DNA of 64,000 nucleotides from Novosphingobium nitrogenifigens DSM 19370 (GCF_000192575.1 NZ_GL876926.1:1014077-1078076), one strand, 5' to 3'. Positions 54,179-63,219 are shown, counted from the stretch's first letter. A program made the numbers and translations. The notes: generated by a model not told the origin, from the letters alone.

Positions 54179-55246
54179 ATGTCCGTCACCATGACCATCA
54201 CCGACGCGGGCCGCGCCGCGCTCGTCAATGCCACCAATACCGGGACCAAGGCGGTCACCATCACCGCGATCGGCGTCTCGTCGAGCACGATCGCCCCTTC
54301 CCCTGCCGACACCAGCCTTGCCGGGGAGATCAAGCGCATCTCCGCGATCGGCGGCACCATCGTCGATCCCCACACCATCCACATCGCGATGGAGGACGCG
54401 AGCAGCGACGCCTATGCCCTCAACGCCTTTGCCGTCTACCTTGCCGACGGCACGCTCTTCGCGCTCTATGGGCAGGCCACCCCGATTTTCACCAAGGCGG
54501 CCGGGGCCATCGGCATGCTCGCGGTCGATATCGTGCTGACCGACGCCAGCCTCAATGCCGATATGATCACCGTCACCGGCTCGGGCTTCACCAATCCGCC
54601 CGCCAGCACCACGGTCATGGGCGTCACCCGCTTTGCCACGCCCGCCGAAGCGCAGGCCGGGACGGACGCCACCATCGCGCTCACGCCGAAAGCTGCCGCC
54701 GCCTCGGTTCTCGGGTGGCTGCTCGGCGTCGACGGCGACGGGTCAAAGCTCGACGCGGATCTGCTCGATGGGAAACAGGGCGCATGGTACGCCGACATCG
54801 TCGCGCGCCTGGGCTTCACCCCGCTTGCCGCCGACAGCTACACTCCCGCCGACATCCTCGCCAAGCTCACCGGCGTCGACGGCATCAATTCCGCACTCGA
54901 CGCCGATCTCTGGCGCGGACAGACGCCTGCGCAACTGCTCGCCGCCTGGTTCCCCTCCGGCAACAACGCCAATGGACATTGGCGCAAGATGCCCGACGGA
55001 AACGGCGGCTTCCTGATCGAACAATGGGGCACCATCCAGTCCTCGGGCGGCAATTTCGATTTTCCGATCGAGTTCCCCCAGCAGGTCGACACCTTCGTGA
55101 TCGGCAACACCTCGTCCCAGGGCGCCTATGTCGACAACGCCTTCGGCTATCCTATCAGCACCAAGCAGTTCTATGCCGCCACCAAGCCATCAAACAGCGG
55201 CGGAACCACCGGATTTCCTGTCGCATGGATCGCCAAAGGGCGGTGA
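54179..55246 (+). CDS. Tail fibre protein (P2 gpH-like)
   Basis: Collar/fibre protein, 355 aa. The N-terminal part (MTITDAGRAALVNATNTGT through about residue 140) matches fibre proteins that dock on gpI. The middle has LDADLLDGKQGAWYADI, a known fibre repeat motif. The C-terminal QWGTIQSSGGNFDFPIEFPQ...FPVAWIAKGR resembles the gp53-like tip domain that binds host receptors. Shorter than P2 gpH, and no gpG-type chaperone is seen. Confidence 0.85.
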   Translation: MSVTMTITDAGRAALVNATNTGTKAVTITAIGVSSSTIAPSPADTSLAGEIKRISAIGGTIVDPHTIHIAMEDASSDAYALNAFAVYLADGTLFALYGQATPIFTKAAGAIGMLAVDIVLTDASLNADMITVTGSGFTNPPASTTVMGVTRFATPAEAQAGTDATIALTPKAAAASVLGWLLGVDGDGSKLDADLLDGKQGAWYADIVARLGFTPLAADSYTPADILAKLTGVDGINSALDADLWRGQTPAQLLAAWFPSGNNANGHWRKMPDGNGGFLIEQWGTIQSSGGNFDFPIEFPQQVDTFVIGNTSSQGAYVDNAFGYPISTKQFYAATKPSNSGGTTGFPVAWIAKGR

Positions 55247-55379
55247 GAGCGCTCGGGGGTGAGCGGAGGTGGTTTGGGGCGGCGATTGAAGTAAGTGGGC
55301 TTTGATTGGGGCGTGCGCTTTTCGATTTCTTTCCGTCACTGAATGCGCGAAAATCTTCGTGGCAAATGGTGGATGGAAA

Positions 55380-56090
55380 ATGACAGAAATACCGGCAGAA
55401 ATCATGTCCGCAATCCTAAAGAGCGCGGCCGAGGAATGGCCCGATGATAAGGATATGCAGGAGCATACTATCGAAGAGGAATCCTCCGGTTATCGGGAGT
55501 TCAGTTCGGCAGACTTTGCGGCCGCACTCACCGTCAAGGATGATATTATCCGGGAAGCCATGGAATCGCACGACACATGGGAGGCGCGCGCAAACCACGT
55601 TCACGATGAAATCCAAGCGTACACGGCGCTAGAGGAACTCGCACCTGAGGACATACCGATGACAATTGTGGCGGCAGTGAAGCACAAGGCGGCTGCCGAG
55701 CATGATTGGTATCGGTTACAATTTCAGCAAGTAGAGTGCGAACTGGCAACATATCGTCAGATCGTTCGAACTCGTACAAAGGTGGCGCCAATCCGGGAGT
55801 TATTGCAGCGCATGGAGCAGATTATCGGTTCCTCCTGCTATAATGCCAACATTCAAAACCGCTCTTGGGGCTATCTCGAGAGCTCAGGCCGCCAGTTTCG
55901 CTACCCTGTCACTTTTTACACGTCCGACACCTCGAACGAGAAGCGTTGGGATCGTCAAGATGACCTATCACCAGAGGCCCTTATCACCGGTCACTACAAG
56001 GTTGGCGCTAACGAGTTGAATATATACCGAGCCTTGGTGAAAATCGTTGACATGCTGCGGGAAGACTATGGGCTACAACTTCCACATTAG
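55380..56090 (+). CDS. Unrecognised gene between fibre and gpV
   Basis: Putative 236-aa soluble protein, acidic at the N-terminus (AAEEWPDDKDMQEHTIEEE), with a helical middle and a more ordered C-terminus (FYTSDTSNEKRWDRQDD...YGLQLPH). ATG 55380 is preceded by GGATGGAAA. Codons are less GC-rich than in the structural genes on both sides, so it looks like inserted cargo. No family recognised. It occupies the slot where P2 has gpG or fibre chaperones, but it does not look like one. Confidence 0.6.
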   Translation: MTEIPAEIMSAILKSAAEEWPDDKDMQEHTIEEESSGYREFSSADFAAALTVKDDIIREAMESHDTWEARANHVHDEIQAYTALEELAPEDIPMTIVAAVKHKAAAEHDWYRLQFQQVECELATYRQIVRTRTKVAPIRELLQRMEQIIGSSCYNANIQNRSWGYLESSGRQFRYPVTFYTSDTSNEKRWDRQDDLSPEALITGHYKVGANELNIYRALVKIVDMLREDYGLQLPH

Positions 56091-56339
56091 GAAGTCGCTC
56101 GTGGATCTTAATTCTACTGCACAGGTACAATTCAAACCTCTGATCCAGGTCAGCTTCATCCATGTCAGCGAGCGCCTGGCAGCCTCATGATACACGGACG
56201 GCTAATCTTGCCTGAGCCGGACGCTCCCGTCGCACGAAGCGAATGCCGGAATCTGGTCGAAAGCCCCCCTCCCCTGTAACCCCCTTCCCCACAACGCCCG
56301 CCCATCGCGTGCTGCCGCTGGCTCTGCCAGCGTTGCGGC

Positions 56340-56846
56340 ATGGCGATGCTTTGTGAACCTGCGACGGATCCTGACCGGCTGATCCGCTTCGGCGCTGTGG
56401 CAGCGGTCGATCTGGCGGGGGCGCTGTGCACGGTCGAGTTGGACGACGGGGTCGTGAGCGGTCCCTTGCGCTGGATCGAGATGCGCGCGGGGCGCACGCG
56501 GACGTGGTCGCCCCCGAGCCAGGGCGAGCAGGTGGTCCTGTTGTGCCCGGGCGGGGAGATCGGCGCGGGCGTGGTGCTGCGCGGGGTGGTGTCGGACGCC
56601 TTTCCGCCTGCCGGGGACAGCCTGATCGAGATCCTCGGTGAATACGCCGACGGGGCGCGGCTGTCCTATGATGCGGAAGCGCATGCGCTCGTGTTTGCGC
56701 TGCCTGCGGGCGGGCTGTTCACAGTTCTGGGCGACGTTCATGTGACCGGGACACTGACCGCCGACGGCGATGTCGTCGCGGGCGGGATCAGCGGCAAGGG
56801 CCACCGCCATGCAACCCCCTCGGGGATGTCGGAGGGGCCGCAATGA
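56340..56846 (+). CDS. V: Baseplate spike protein V (P2 gpV)
   Basis: Baseplate assembly protein V, 168 aa. The OB-fold part (RFGAVAAVDLAGALCTVELDD, RTRTWSPPSQGEQVVLLCPGG) is followed by a beta-helical spike (VHVTGTLTADGDVVAGGIS) and a tip with GKGHRHAT, whose His residues bind the iron at the apex in P2 V. It punctures the outer membrane. Coupled to W by ATGA. Confidence 0.93.
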   Translation: MAMLCEPATDPDRLIRFGAVAAVDLAGALCTVELDDGVVSGPLRWIEMRAGRTRTWSPPSQGEQVVLLCPGGEIGAGVVLRGVVSDAFPPAGDSLIEILGEYADGARLSYDAEAHALVFALPAGGLFTVLGDVHVTGTLTADGDVVAGGISGKGHRHATPSGMSEGPQ

Positions 56847-57199
56847 CCTCGCTCGGCATGAGCCGCACCACCGGCAAGGCGCTGACCGACGAAGACCATA
56901 TCGCCCAGTCGGTCGCCGATATCCTCACCACCCCGCTCGGCACTCGCCCCATGCGCCGCGATTACGGCTCGGTCCTGTTCGAACTCTCGGACATGCCGAT
57001 GAACCCGGCAACGCGCCTCTTGTGCCTTTCAGCGTCAGCCATGGCGATTGCCCGGTGGGAACCGCGCATCGCGGTCAGCAAAGTCGCCTGGGACGGCGAT
57101 TTCGCGAGCGGGCAGGCGAGCGTGTCCCTGACCGGGCGGATCGTTGCCGCAGGTTCCAGCGCCAATGCCCTCACCCGCCTGACCATTCCCCTTTCCTGA
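56843..57199 (+). CDS. W: Baseplate wedge protein W (P2 gpW, gp25-like)
   Basis: T4 gp25-like baseplate protein, 118 aa. Contains DEDHIAQSVADILTTPLGTR, the RPMRRDYGS signature and the EPRIAVSKV strand, all conserved in gpW. It links the sheath to the baseplate. Its start overlaps gpV, as in P2. Confidence 0.93.
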   Translation: MTSLGMSRTTGKALTDEDHIAQSVADILTTPLGTRPMRRDYGSVLFELSDMPMNPATRLLCLSASAMAIARWEPRIAVSKVAWDGDFASGQASVSLTGRIVAAGSSANALTRLTIPLS

Positions 57200-57245
57200 C
57201 CATAGTTTCGCCCTGTTCATACCCGCCCCGACCGGAGCCGCCCCG

Positions 57246-58361
57246 ATGACCACGCCCGTTTTCCACGGCATCAAGACCAACCTGCTCACCACCGCCTCGA
57301 CCGCGATCACCAGTGTCGCGACCGCTGTCATCGGCATGGTCGCCACCGGAAGCGATGCCGATGCGGCCCTGTTCCCGCTCAATACCCCGGTCCTGATCGA
57401 CGATGTGCGCACCGCGCTCGCCAGGACCGGGACGCAGGGCACCCTGCCCGTGGCGCTTGCCGCCATCGCCGACCAGTGCAGCCCGCTCGTCATCGTCGTG
57501 CGCGTCGAGACCAGTGCCGACGGACAGGATGCCCTCGTCGAGGCAGGCCTGCAAAAGCTGCTCACCGCCGAACAGGTAACCACCTATCGCCCGCGCATCC
57601 TCGGCGCGCCGGGGCTTGCGAGTGAGGCGGTCACTACCGCGCTTGCCACCGTCGCCAAGCAGCTGCGCGGCATGGCCTATGCCCTGGTCCCGGCCGCCGA
57701 TCTTGCCGGGGCCCTTGCCTATCCCGCCGGGTTCGGCGCGCGCGAGCTCATGCTGCTCTGGCCCGACAGTGCCGTCGGGGGCGCCGATATCGAAGGCCGC
57801 GCGCTGGGCCTGCGCGCCGCGATCGATGCGGCGACCGGGTGGCACAAGACCCTTTCCAATGTCGAGATTGCCGGGATCACCGGCCTTGCCGAACCCGTCT
57901 CGTGGGGCCTCGACGATACCACCACCGATGCCGCTCTCCTCAACAGCGCCAATATCACCACGCTCGTGCGCAAGAACGGGTGGCGCTTCTGGGGCAACCG
58001 CACCACCAGTTCGGACGCGCACTGGGCCTTCGAGAGCGCGGTCCGCACCAGCCAGGTGCTGCAGGACAGTATCGAGGACGCCTGTTTCCGCTTCGCCGAC
58101 AAGCCGCTGACCGTTGGCCTCGTCAAGGACATCGTCGCCACCGCCAACGGCTACTTCCGCAAGCTGGTCAAGCAGGGCCTCCTGATCGGGGCGACCTGCT
58201 GGTACGACCCGGCCGCCAATGCCGGTGCCGACCTTGCCAATGGCCAGCTCGCGCTCGACTACGACTTTACCCCCGCAGCCCCGCTCGAAGGGCTCACCTT
58301 CAACCAGCGCCTGACCGACAAGTACTACGTCGACTTCGCCACCCTGCTCGCCACCAGCTGA
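57246..58361 (+). CDS. FI: Contractile tail sheath protein (P2 gpFI)
   Basis: Tail sheath subunit, 371 aa. Opens MTTPVFHGIKTNLLTTASTA, contains FPLNTPVLIDDV, YRPRILGAPGLAS and the C-terminal KNGWRFWGNRT...VRTSQVLQDSIEDACF...DYDFTPAAPLEGL typical of P2 sheath proteins. It contracts to drive the tube into the host. Length is close to P2 FI. Confidence 0.95.
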   Translation: MTTPVFHGIKTNLLTTASTAITSVATAVIGMVATGSDADAALFPLNTPVLIDDVRTALARTGTQGTLPVALAAIADQCSPLVIVVRVETSADGQDALVEAGLQKLLTAEQVTTYRPRILGAPGLASEAVTTALATVAKQLRGMAYALVPAADLAGALAYPAGFGARELMLLWPDSAVGGADIEGRALGLRAAIDAATGWHKTLSNVEIAGITGLAEPVSWGLDDTTTDAALLNSANITTLVRKNGWRFWGNRTTSSDAHWAFESAVRTSQVLQDSIEDACFRFADKPLTVGLVKDIVATANGYFRKLVKQGLLIGATCWYDPAANAGADLANGQLALDYDFTPAAPLEGLTFNQRLTDKYYVDFATLLATS

Positions 58362-58432
58362 CGCAGGGCAAGGGCGCGCACCTCGCTTGTCCTCCCCACT
58401 CTTCCCATTCCCCTGTTGCCGGAGCTGCCCCC

Positions 58433-58942
58433 ATGGGTTTCCCCTCGAAGCTGAAGGATTTCCGCCACTACATCGACGGCGAAGGCTATGCCGGGATCAT
58501 TCCCGAAGTCGGCCTGCCCAAACTCGCGCTCAAGACCGAGGACTGGCGCGCGGGCGGCATGCTCGGCACGCTCAAGATCGACATGGGCCTCGACACCATG
58601 GAAGCCTCGGTCACCTTCGGGGGCCTCACCGACGCGGCGATCCGCCAGTTCGGCACCGGCCTTTACGATGGCGTCCTCAACCGCTTTGCCGGGGCCTATC
58701 AGGAAGACGGCAACGGCACGGTCCGCGCGCTCGAGGTCTTCATGCTCGGCCGCTGGCACGAGATCGATTTTGGAAGCGCCAAGGTCGGATCGGACACCAG
58801 CCACAAGGCAACGCTCAACGTCACCTATTACCGCATGGACGTCGACGGCGTGACCTGGATCGAGATCGATCTCGTCAACTGCATCTTCATCGTCATGGGC
58901 ACCGATCGCTGGGCCGATATCCGCGCCGCTGTCGGCGGCTGA
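58433..58942 (+). CDS. FII: Major tail tube protein (P2 gpFII)
   Basis: Tail tube subunit, 169 aa, with MGFPSKLKDFRHYIDGEGYA, MLGTLKIDMGLDTMEASVTF and the C-terminal YYRMDVDGVTWIEIDLVNCIFIVMG, all family-typical. Follows the sheath gene as in P2. ATG 58433 has GGAG upstream. Confidence 0.95.
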   Translation: MGFPSKLKDFRHYIDGEGYAGIIPEVGLPKLALKTEDWRAGGMLGTLKIDMGLDTMEASVTFGGLTDAAIRQFGTGLYDGVLNRFAGAYQEDGNGTVRALEVFMLGRWHEIDFGSAKVGSDTSHKATLNVTYYRMDVDGVTWIEIDLVNCIFIVMGTDRWADIRAAVGG

Positions 58943-59030
58943 TCTGCCCCACACCCCGCTTCCCTGCCGGTGCCATGCGGGCGCACCGGCAGGGGAGGAC
59001 CACCAGCCCGCAAACCAAGGAACACCCCCG

Positions 59031-59366
59031 ATGGCCCGCCCCGATACCGCCAAGACGTTCACCGCGCCCGCCTCTGCCACCGTCACGCTCGTCGAGCCGA
59101 TCGCGCGCGAGAGCGGCCCGATCGAAACTCTGACTTTGCGCAAGCCCAAAGCCGGAGAACTGCGCGGCCTCAACCTGCAGGCGCTTGTCACCGCCGACGT
59201 CAACGCCGTGCTGACCGTCCTGCCGCGCATCTGCGATCCCTTCCTCACCGATCCCGAAGTTGCCGCGCTCTCGGCCGAGGATCTTGCCGAAGTGGGCGGC
59301 ACCATCGCCGGTTTTTTTATGAGCCCGGCCCAGAAGGCCGCGGTGGCGCAGATGCTGGGCGGCTGA
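59031..59366 (+). CDS. E: Tail assembly chaperone gpE (upstream frame)
   Basis: P2 gpE-like tail assembly protein, 111 aa. Core LTLRKPKAGELRGLNLQALV and RICDPFLTDPEVAALSAEDLAEVG. Near its end a run of seven T (59312-59318) is placed so ribosomes can slip back one base and continue in the E' frame to 59509, giving a fused product of about 159 aa. The same arrangement is known in P2 and sets tail assembly ratios. Confidence 0.9.
   Translation: MARPDTAKTFTAPASATVTLVEPIARESGPIETLTLRKPKAGELRGLNLQALVTADVNAVLTVLPRICDPFLTDPEVAALSAEDLAEVGGTIAGFFMSPAQKAAVAQMLGG
59312..59318 (+). promoter_or_regulatory. -1 ribosomal frameshift slippery site
   Basis: Seven T residues in the X-XXY-YYZ phase (GGT TTT TTT ATG in the E frame). 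The -1 frame continues open to the end of E', as in the P2 E/E' system. Confidence 0.8.
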
Positions 59367-59380
59367 CAGTCGAAGCCGCA

Positions 59381-59509
59381 ATGGCTGACATTGCCGTCAT
59401 CTTCCACTGGCGCCCGGCTGACATGGCCGGGATGGACCTCGACGAGCTCTTCGCCTGGCGCGCGCTCGCCGTCGATCGCTGGAATGCCATGAACCGCGCC
59501 GAGGACTGA
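59381..59509 (+). CDS. E': GpE' tail protein, made by -1 frameshift from E
   Basis: Downstream frame of the E/E' pair. From the internal ATG at 59381 it reads MADIAVIFHWRPADMAGMDL, the Pfam GpE signature (IAVIFHW..xxM..M), 42 aa. The physiological product is probably the fusion that starts at 59031 and shifts at the T7 run, not independent translation from this ATG. Followed 4 nt later by the tape measure gene. Confidence 0.88.
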   Translation: MADIAVIFHWRPADMAGMDLDELFAWRALAVDRWNAMNRAED

Positions 59510-59513
59510 TCCC

Positions 59514-61682
59514 ATGGCCGACAACAAGCTCAATCTCGTCGTCCGGTTCAACGGGATCGACGATCTGTCCCCGGCGATGAAGAACATCATCGGTCTCGGC
59601 AAAACCGGCAAGCAGGTCCTCAACGAGCAGTACAAGGAACTGCGCAAGGTCAACGCCGAGCTGAAGGATTATGACAGCCAGATCAGCAAGGCGACCGGCA
59701 ACGTCGACAAACTTTTGAGTGCCCAGACGCCGCTGATCCTCAAACAGATGGCACTGGAAAAAACCATTGCCAGCCAGAACGCCGTCATGGCCATCAACGC
59801 CCGCACCAGCAAGCTTGTTGCGCGGGGCGAAGCGATCAAGGCCGACGCTGCCCAGAGCGTCATGGGCGGCGTCGGCCTTGCCGCCCCGCTGGTGCTGGCC
59901 GGTGCTTCGGCAATGGATTTCGGCAGCGGCATGGTCGACATCCAGCAAAAGGCGGAACTGACCAACGCGGAAACCGCCAAGATGGCGGGCAATATCATCA
60001 CGCTGGCCCGCGCAGCCCACCAGCTGCCCGAGGCCATGCGATCGGGCGTCGACGTGCTGGCCGGTATGGGCCTCGATCCACGCCAGGCCGTTGCCATGAT
60101 CGGTCCGATCGGGCGTCTCGGCACGGCATTCAAGGTCGATATCGCCGACGGCGCCAACGCGGCCTTTGCCAATCTCAACAACCTGAAAATCGGTTTGAAC
60201 GAGACCGGACGCGCGCTCGACATCATGGCTGCCGGAGGCAAGGCGGGCGCCTTCGAAGTGCGCGACATGGCGCAATATTTCCCCGCACTGACGGCCCAGG
60301 CCCGTGCCCTTGGCCAGCAGGGCCTGGGCGCGGTCGCCGACCTGACCGCTGCGCTGGAAATCGCGCGGCGCGGCACCGGCGATTCTGCCACCGCTGCAAA
60401 CAATCTTGAGAACCTGCTGTCCAAGATCAACAGCAAGGCGACCGTGGACGCCTTTCAGAAGAACTTCGGCGTCAACCTGCCCAACGCGCTCAAGCGCGCA
60501 TATGCAGAGGGCAAGACCCCGTTGGAGGCGATTGCCGAGATCACCAAGAAGGCCACCGGCGGCGATTTGTCCAAGCTGTCCTTCGCATTCGAGGACATGC
60601 AGGCCCAGGGCGCCTTGCGGCAGCTGATCCTCGACCAGAACGACTACCTGCGTATCCGCAATCAGGTCTCGCGCCAGTCATCGGGAACCGTCGATGCCGC
60701 CTTCCGCCAACGTGAAACCCAGGACCCCAGCGTGGCATGGTCCTCTTTCAAAGGCGGTCTGTCGGAACTTTCGATTACGATGGGTCAAACCCTCTTGCCG
60801 GCTGCGACCCAATTCCTGCGCGTCATCAACAGCATGGTCAGCGGATATTCGCGCTGGGCAGAAGCCAATCCCAAACTGGCGGGCGCCCTCTCCAGCCTTG
60901 TCATGGGCTCCATTGCAGCCAAGATCGGCCTTGGAGCACTGAAATACGTCGCGGGATCGGCCCTGGGGCCGGTCGCAAAGCTCTGGGACCTGTGGAGCAA
61001 GTACAAGGAACTGGGCTCGATCGCCGCGCTGTTCCCGCGCCTGGCAAGCGTGCTCTCGATCGCGCGGTTGGCGGTGCTCGGGCTCGGCCGGGGTTTTCTG
61101 AGTGCCGGGGCAATGATGCTCGCCAATCCCATGGCCTTGATCATCACCGGGGTTGTCGTTGCGATCGGCCTGCTCGGCTATGCCGTCTATCGCAACTGGG
61201 ACAAGATCAAAGCTGCCTTCACCGCCGGGTGGGAATGGCTGAAGACGCGATGGATCGCGATGAAACAGTGGTTCACCACACTCGGCTCGCAGATGATGGA
61301 TGGCCTGGTCAATTCAATCGAACCGGGTTCCTTCGCCGGGAGGATGCTCCTCATGGCCAAGGCAGGCGTTGCCGCAGTCCGCAGTCACTTCGTCATGCAC
61401 AGCCCTTCCCGGCTGATGATGGAAATGGGCGGCCACATCGCCACCGGCCTTGCCCTGGGCGTTGACCAGCACCAGCACAAGCCCGTCGCCGCCATGCGCC
61501 GGATGAGCCAGGCCATGTCCGGGACCATCCATGCCCCCGCGCGCGGCACCGGCTCCCGCGCCCCTGCGCCGGTCACGCTCCACATCCACCAGCAGCCGGG
61601 CGAGAATGCCGAAGCCCTTGCCCGCCGTGTTCTCGACCTGATCGACCGCCGGACCCGCGTCCGCGCGCTCGGCGCCTATTGA
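59514..61682 (+). CDS. T: Tail tape measure protein (P2 gpT)
   Basis: Tape measure, 722 aa, which fixes tail length. N-terminal coiled coil (GKTGKQVLNEQYKELRKVNA...), the TMP core (PEAMRSGVDVLAGMGLDPRQ, AMAQYF-like), then hydrophobic helices at about residues 525-560 (MALIITGVVVAIGLLGYAVY) that may cross the host membrane, and SHFVMHSPSRLMMEMGGHIA near the end. Its length would predict a tail slightly shorter than P2's, since P2 gpT is longer. Confidence 0.93.
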   Translation: MADNKLNLVVRFNGIDDLSPAMKNIIGLGKTGKQVLNEQYKELRKVNAELKDYDSQISKATGNVDKLLSAQTPLILKQMALEKTIASQNAVMAINARTSKLVARGEAIKADAAQSVMGGVGLAAPLVLAGASAMDFGSGMVDIQQKAELTNAETAKMAGNIITLARAAHQLPEAMRSGVDVLAGMGLDPRQAVAMIGPIGRLGTAFKVDIADGANAAFANLNNLKIGLNETGRALDIMAAGGKAGAFEVRDMAQYFPALTAQARALGQQGLGAVADLTAALEIARRGTGDSATAANNLENLLSKINSKATVDAFQKNFGVNLPNALKRAYAEGKTPLEAIAEITKKATGGDLSKLSFAFEDMQAQGALRQLILDQNDYLRIRNQVSRQSSGTVDAAFRQRETQDPSVAWSSFKGGLSELSITMGQTLLPAATQFLRVINSMVSGYSRWAEANPKLAGALSSLVMGSIAAKIGLGALKYVAGSALGPVAKLWDLWSKYKELGSIAALFPRLASVLSIARLAVLGLGRGFLSAGAMMLANPMALIITGVVVAIGLLGYAVYRNWDKIKAAFTAGWEWLKTRWIAMKQWFTTLGSQMMDGLVNSIEPGSFAGRMLLMAKAGVAAVRSHFVMHSPSRLMMEMGGHIATGLALGVDQHQHKPVAAMRRMSQAMSGTIHAPARGTGSRAPAPVTLHIHQQPGENAEALARRVLDLIDRRTRVRALGAY

Positions 61683-61691
61683 GGTCCTGCC

Positions 61692-62117
61692 ATGTTCGCG
61701 GCTCTTGGCCTCTTCGTCTTTACCGCCGACAGCCTGCTCTTCGACGAGCTTCAGCGCGCCCGGGGTTGGCGCCACGGCAGCACCGATCGCTTCGGCGCCC
61801 GCGCGGCCAGCCAGTTCCTCGGGCCCGGCGAGGACACCATCACCCTCCCCGGCAAAGTCGTGCCCGAGCTTGCCGGGCGCTATTCCTCGCTCGATCGCCT
61901 TGCCGCCATGGCCGATACCGGCGAAGGCTATATCCTGATGAACGGCGCCGGGACGATCTTCGGCACCTATGTCATCACGCGCCTCGACGAGACCCACCGC
62001 GCGCTTATCGACACCGGCGTCGCCCGGGCGGTCGACTTCACCATCGAGCTCAAGCGCGTTGACGACGGCATGGCCATGACCGGCACGATCGCGGCCAGTG
62101 CGGGAGGCTGGCAGTGA
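61692..62117 (+). CDS. U: Tail protein U (P2 gpU)
   Basis: P2 gpU tail-tip protein, 141 aa: ALGLFVFTADSLLFDELQR, RHGSTDRFG..ASQFLGPGEDTITLPG and YILMNGAGTIFGTYVI. Its stop overlaps the GTG start of gene D, as in P2-like phages. Confidence 0.93.
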   Translation: MFAALGLFVFTADSLLFDELQRARGWRHGSTDRFGARAASQFLGPGEDTITLPGKVVPELAGRYSSLDRLAAMADTGEGYILMNGAGTIFGTYVITRLDETHRALIDTGVARAVDFTIELKRVDDGMAMTGTIAASAGGWQ

Positions 62118-63163
62118 GCGGCCTGGCAACAACTGGGCAGAGCATGGCCGGACAGGCCTATGTCCAGCCCTTTGCCGCCTGGCGCGTGCTGCTGGGCACA
62201 GTCGACCTCACCACCAAGCTCGCCCCGCGCCTGTCCAGCCTCACCCTCACTGAAGCGCGCGGCGAGGAAGCCGACAGTCTCGAGCTCGTCCTCCACGACA
62301 CCGACGGCGCGCTGGCCCTGCCGCCCGCAGGCGCGGTCCTGCACGTCGCGCTGGGCTGGCAGCGCGGCACCGGCGTTGCCGTCGGCCTTGTCGACAAGGG
62401 CAGCTACATCGTCCAGGACGTCGAGTGGCAGGGCGGCGAGCCCGACCTTGTCACCATCCGTGCCCGCTCGGCCGACTTGCGCACCACCCTGCAGAACCGC
62501 CGCAACCGCATGTTCACCGGCCAGACCATCGGCGCCATCGTCACACAAGTCGCCCGCGACAACGCCCTCACCCCGCGTTGCCATCCCGACCTTGCAAACA
62601 CCGTGGTCGGCTCGATCGAGCAGGCCAACACCAGCGACATCACCTTCCTGCGCGACCTTGCCCGCCGCTATGACGCGGCCGCCACCGTCAAGGCCGGATG
62701 CCTCCTCTTCACCCCGATCGGCGCTGCCACCACCGCGACCGGAGCCAAGCTCCCCACCCTCAAACTCGCCCGCCGCGACTGCGCCAGTCCTCACTACAGC
62801 CGCGCCGCCCGCGAAAACACGCAGGACGGCGCCGAAGCCCAGTACCACGACCCCCACAAGGGCCGCCGCATCACCGTCGGCCACGGCGGCCACCACCGCC
62901 GCCGGATGAAGCGGGTCTATGCCACAGCCGATGACGCCAAAGCCGCCGCCAAAGGCGAACACGCCCGCATCACCCGCGCCGAAGCGCGGCTTTCGCTCAT
63001 CCTGCCTTATGGGCGTGCGGCCATCGGGCCGGGGGTTCGCATTGCCGCCTCAGGGTTCAAGACCGAAATCGACGCCCACGCCTGGCTCGTCACCTCCGTA
63101 CGGCATGAAATCATGCCCGGGGGTGGGTTCTCCACCACGATCGAGATGGAAGTGACGGGGTAA
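62114..63163 (+). CDS. D: Late control/tail hub protein D (P2 gpD)
   Basis: P2 gpD, 349 aa, the tail hub protein, also called late-control protein. Contains RLSSLTLTEARGEEADSLEL, NRRNRMFTGQTIGAIVTQVA and the end GFKTEIDAHAWLVTSVRHEI. GTG start inside the U stop. In P2 the gene ogr and attR lie just after D; here a kinase gene follows instead. Confidence 0.93.
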   Translation: MSGLATTGQSMAGQAYVQPFAAWRVLLGTVDLTTKLAPRLSSLTLTEARGEEADSLELVLHDTDGALALPPAGAVLHVALGWQRGTGVAVGLVDKGSYIVQDVEWQGGEPDLVTIRARSADLRTTLQNRRNRMFTGQTIGAIVTQVARDNALTPRCHPDLANTVVGSIEQANTSDITFLRDLARRYDAAATVKAGCLLFTPIGAATTATGAKLPTLKLARRDCASPHYSRAARENTQDGAEAQYHDPHKGRRITVGHGGHHRRRMKRVYATADDAKAAAKGEHARITRAEARLSLILPYGRAAIGPGVRIAASGFKTEIDAHAWLVTSVRHEIMPGGGFSTTIEMEVTG

Positions 63164-63186
63164 AGGACCGACAGCGATGTCGAACT

Positions 63187-63219
63187 CACCGGTTCCATCT
63201 GAAGATGGCCATGCCGGTG
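63187..63219. terminator. Hairpin after gene D
   Basis: Nested inverted repeat: outer CACCGG (63187-63192) with CCGGTG (63214-63219), inner CCATCT with AGATGG around a 2-nt loop. It may end the late tail transcript. No T-run. Confidence 0.4.

Larger units (their letters stand above)
36234..63163. mobile_element. P2-like prophage, structural and lysis modules
   Basis: A near-complete P2-type (Peduovirus-like) late region: portal Q and terminase P reading left; O, N, M, L, X, R, S; a lysis block; J, I, fibre, V, W, FI, FII, E/E', T, U, D. No integrase, immunity repressor, Cox, replication protein or Ogr was seen in the window. The left limit is set at dam, the right at D; the true ends are not determined. 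It carries head, tail and packaging genes, so it is not a plain tailocin. Confidence 0.9.

Noticed and set aside
58325..59653. 442-codon frame opposite FII/E
   Set aside because: Antisense to conserved P2 tail genes and without domains.
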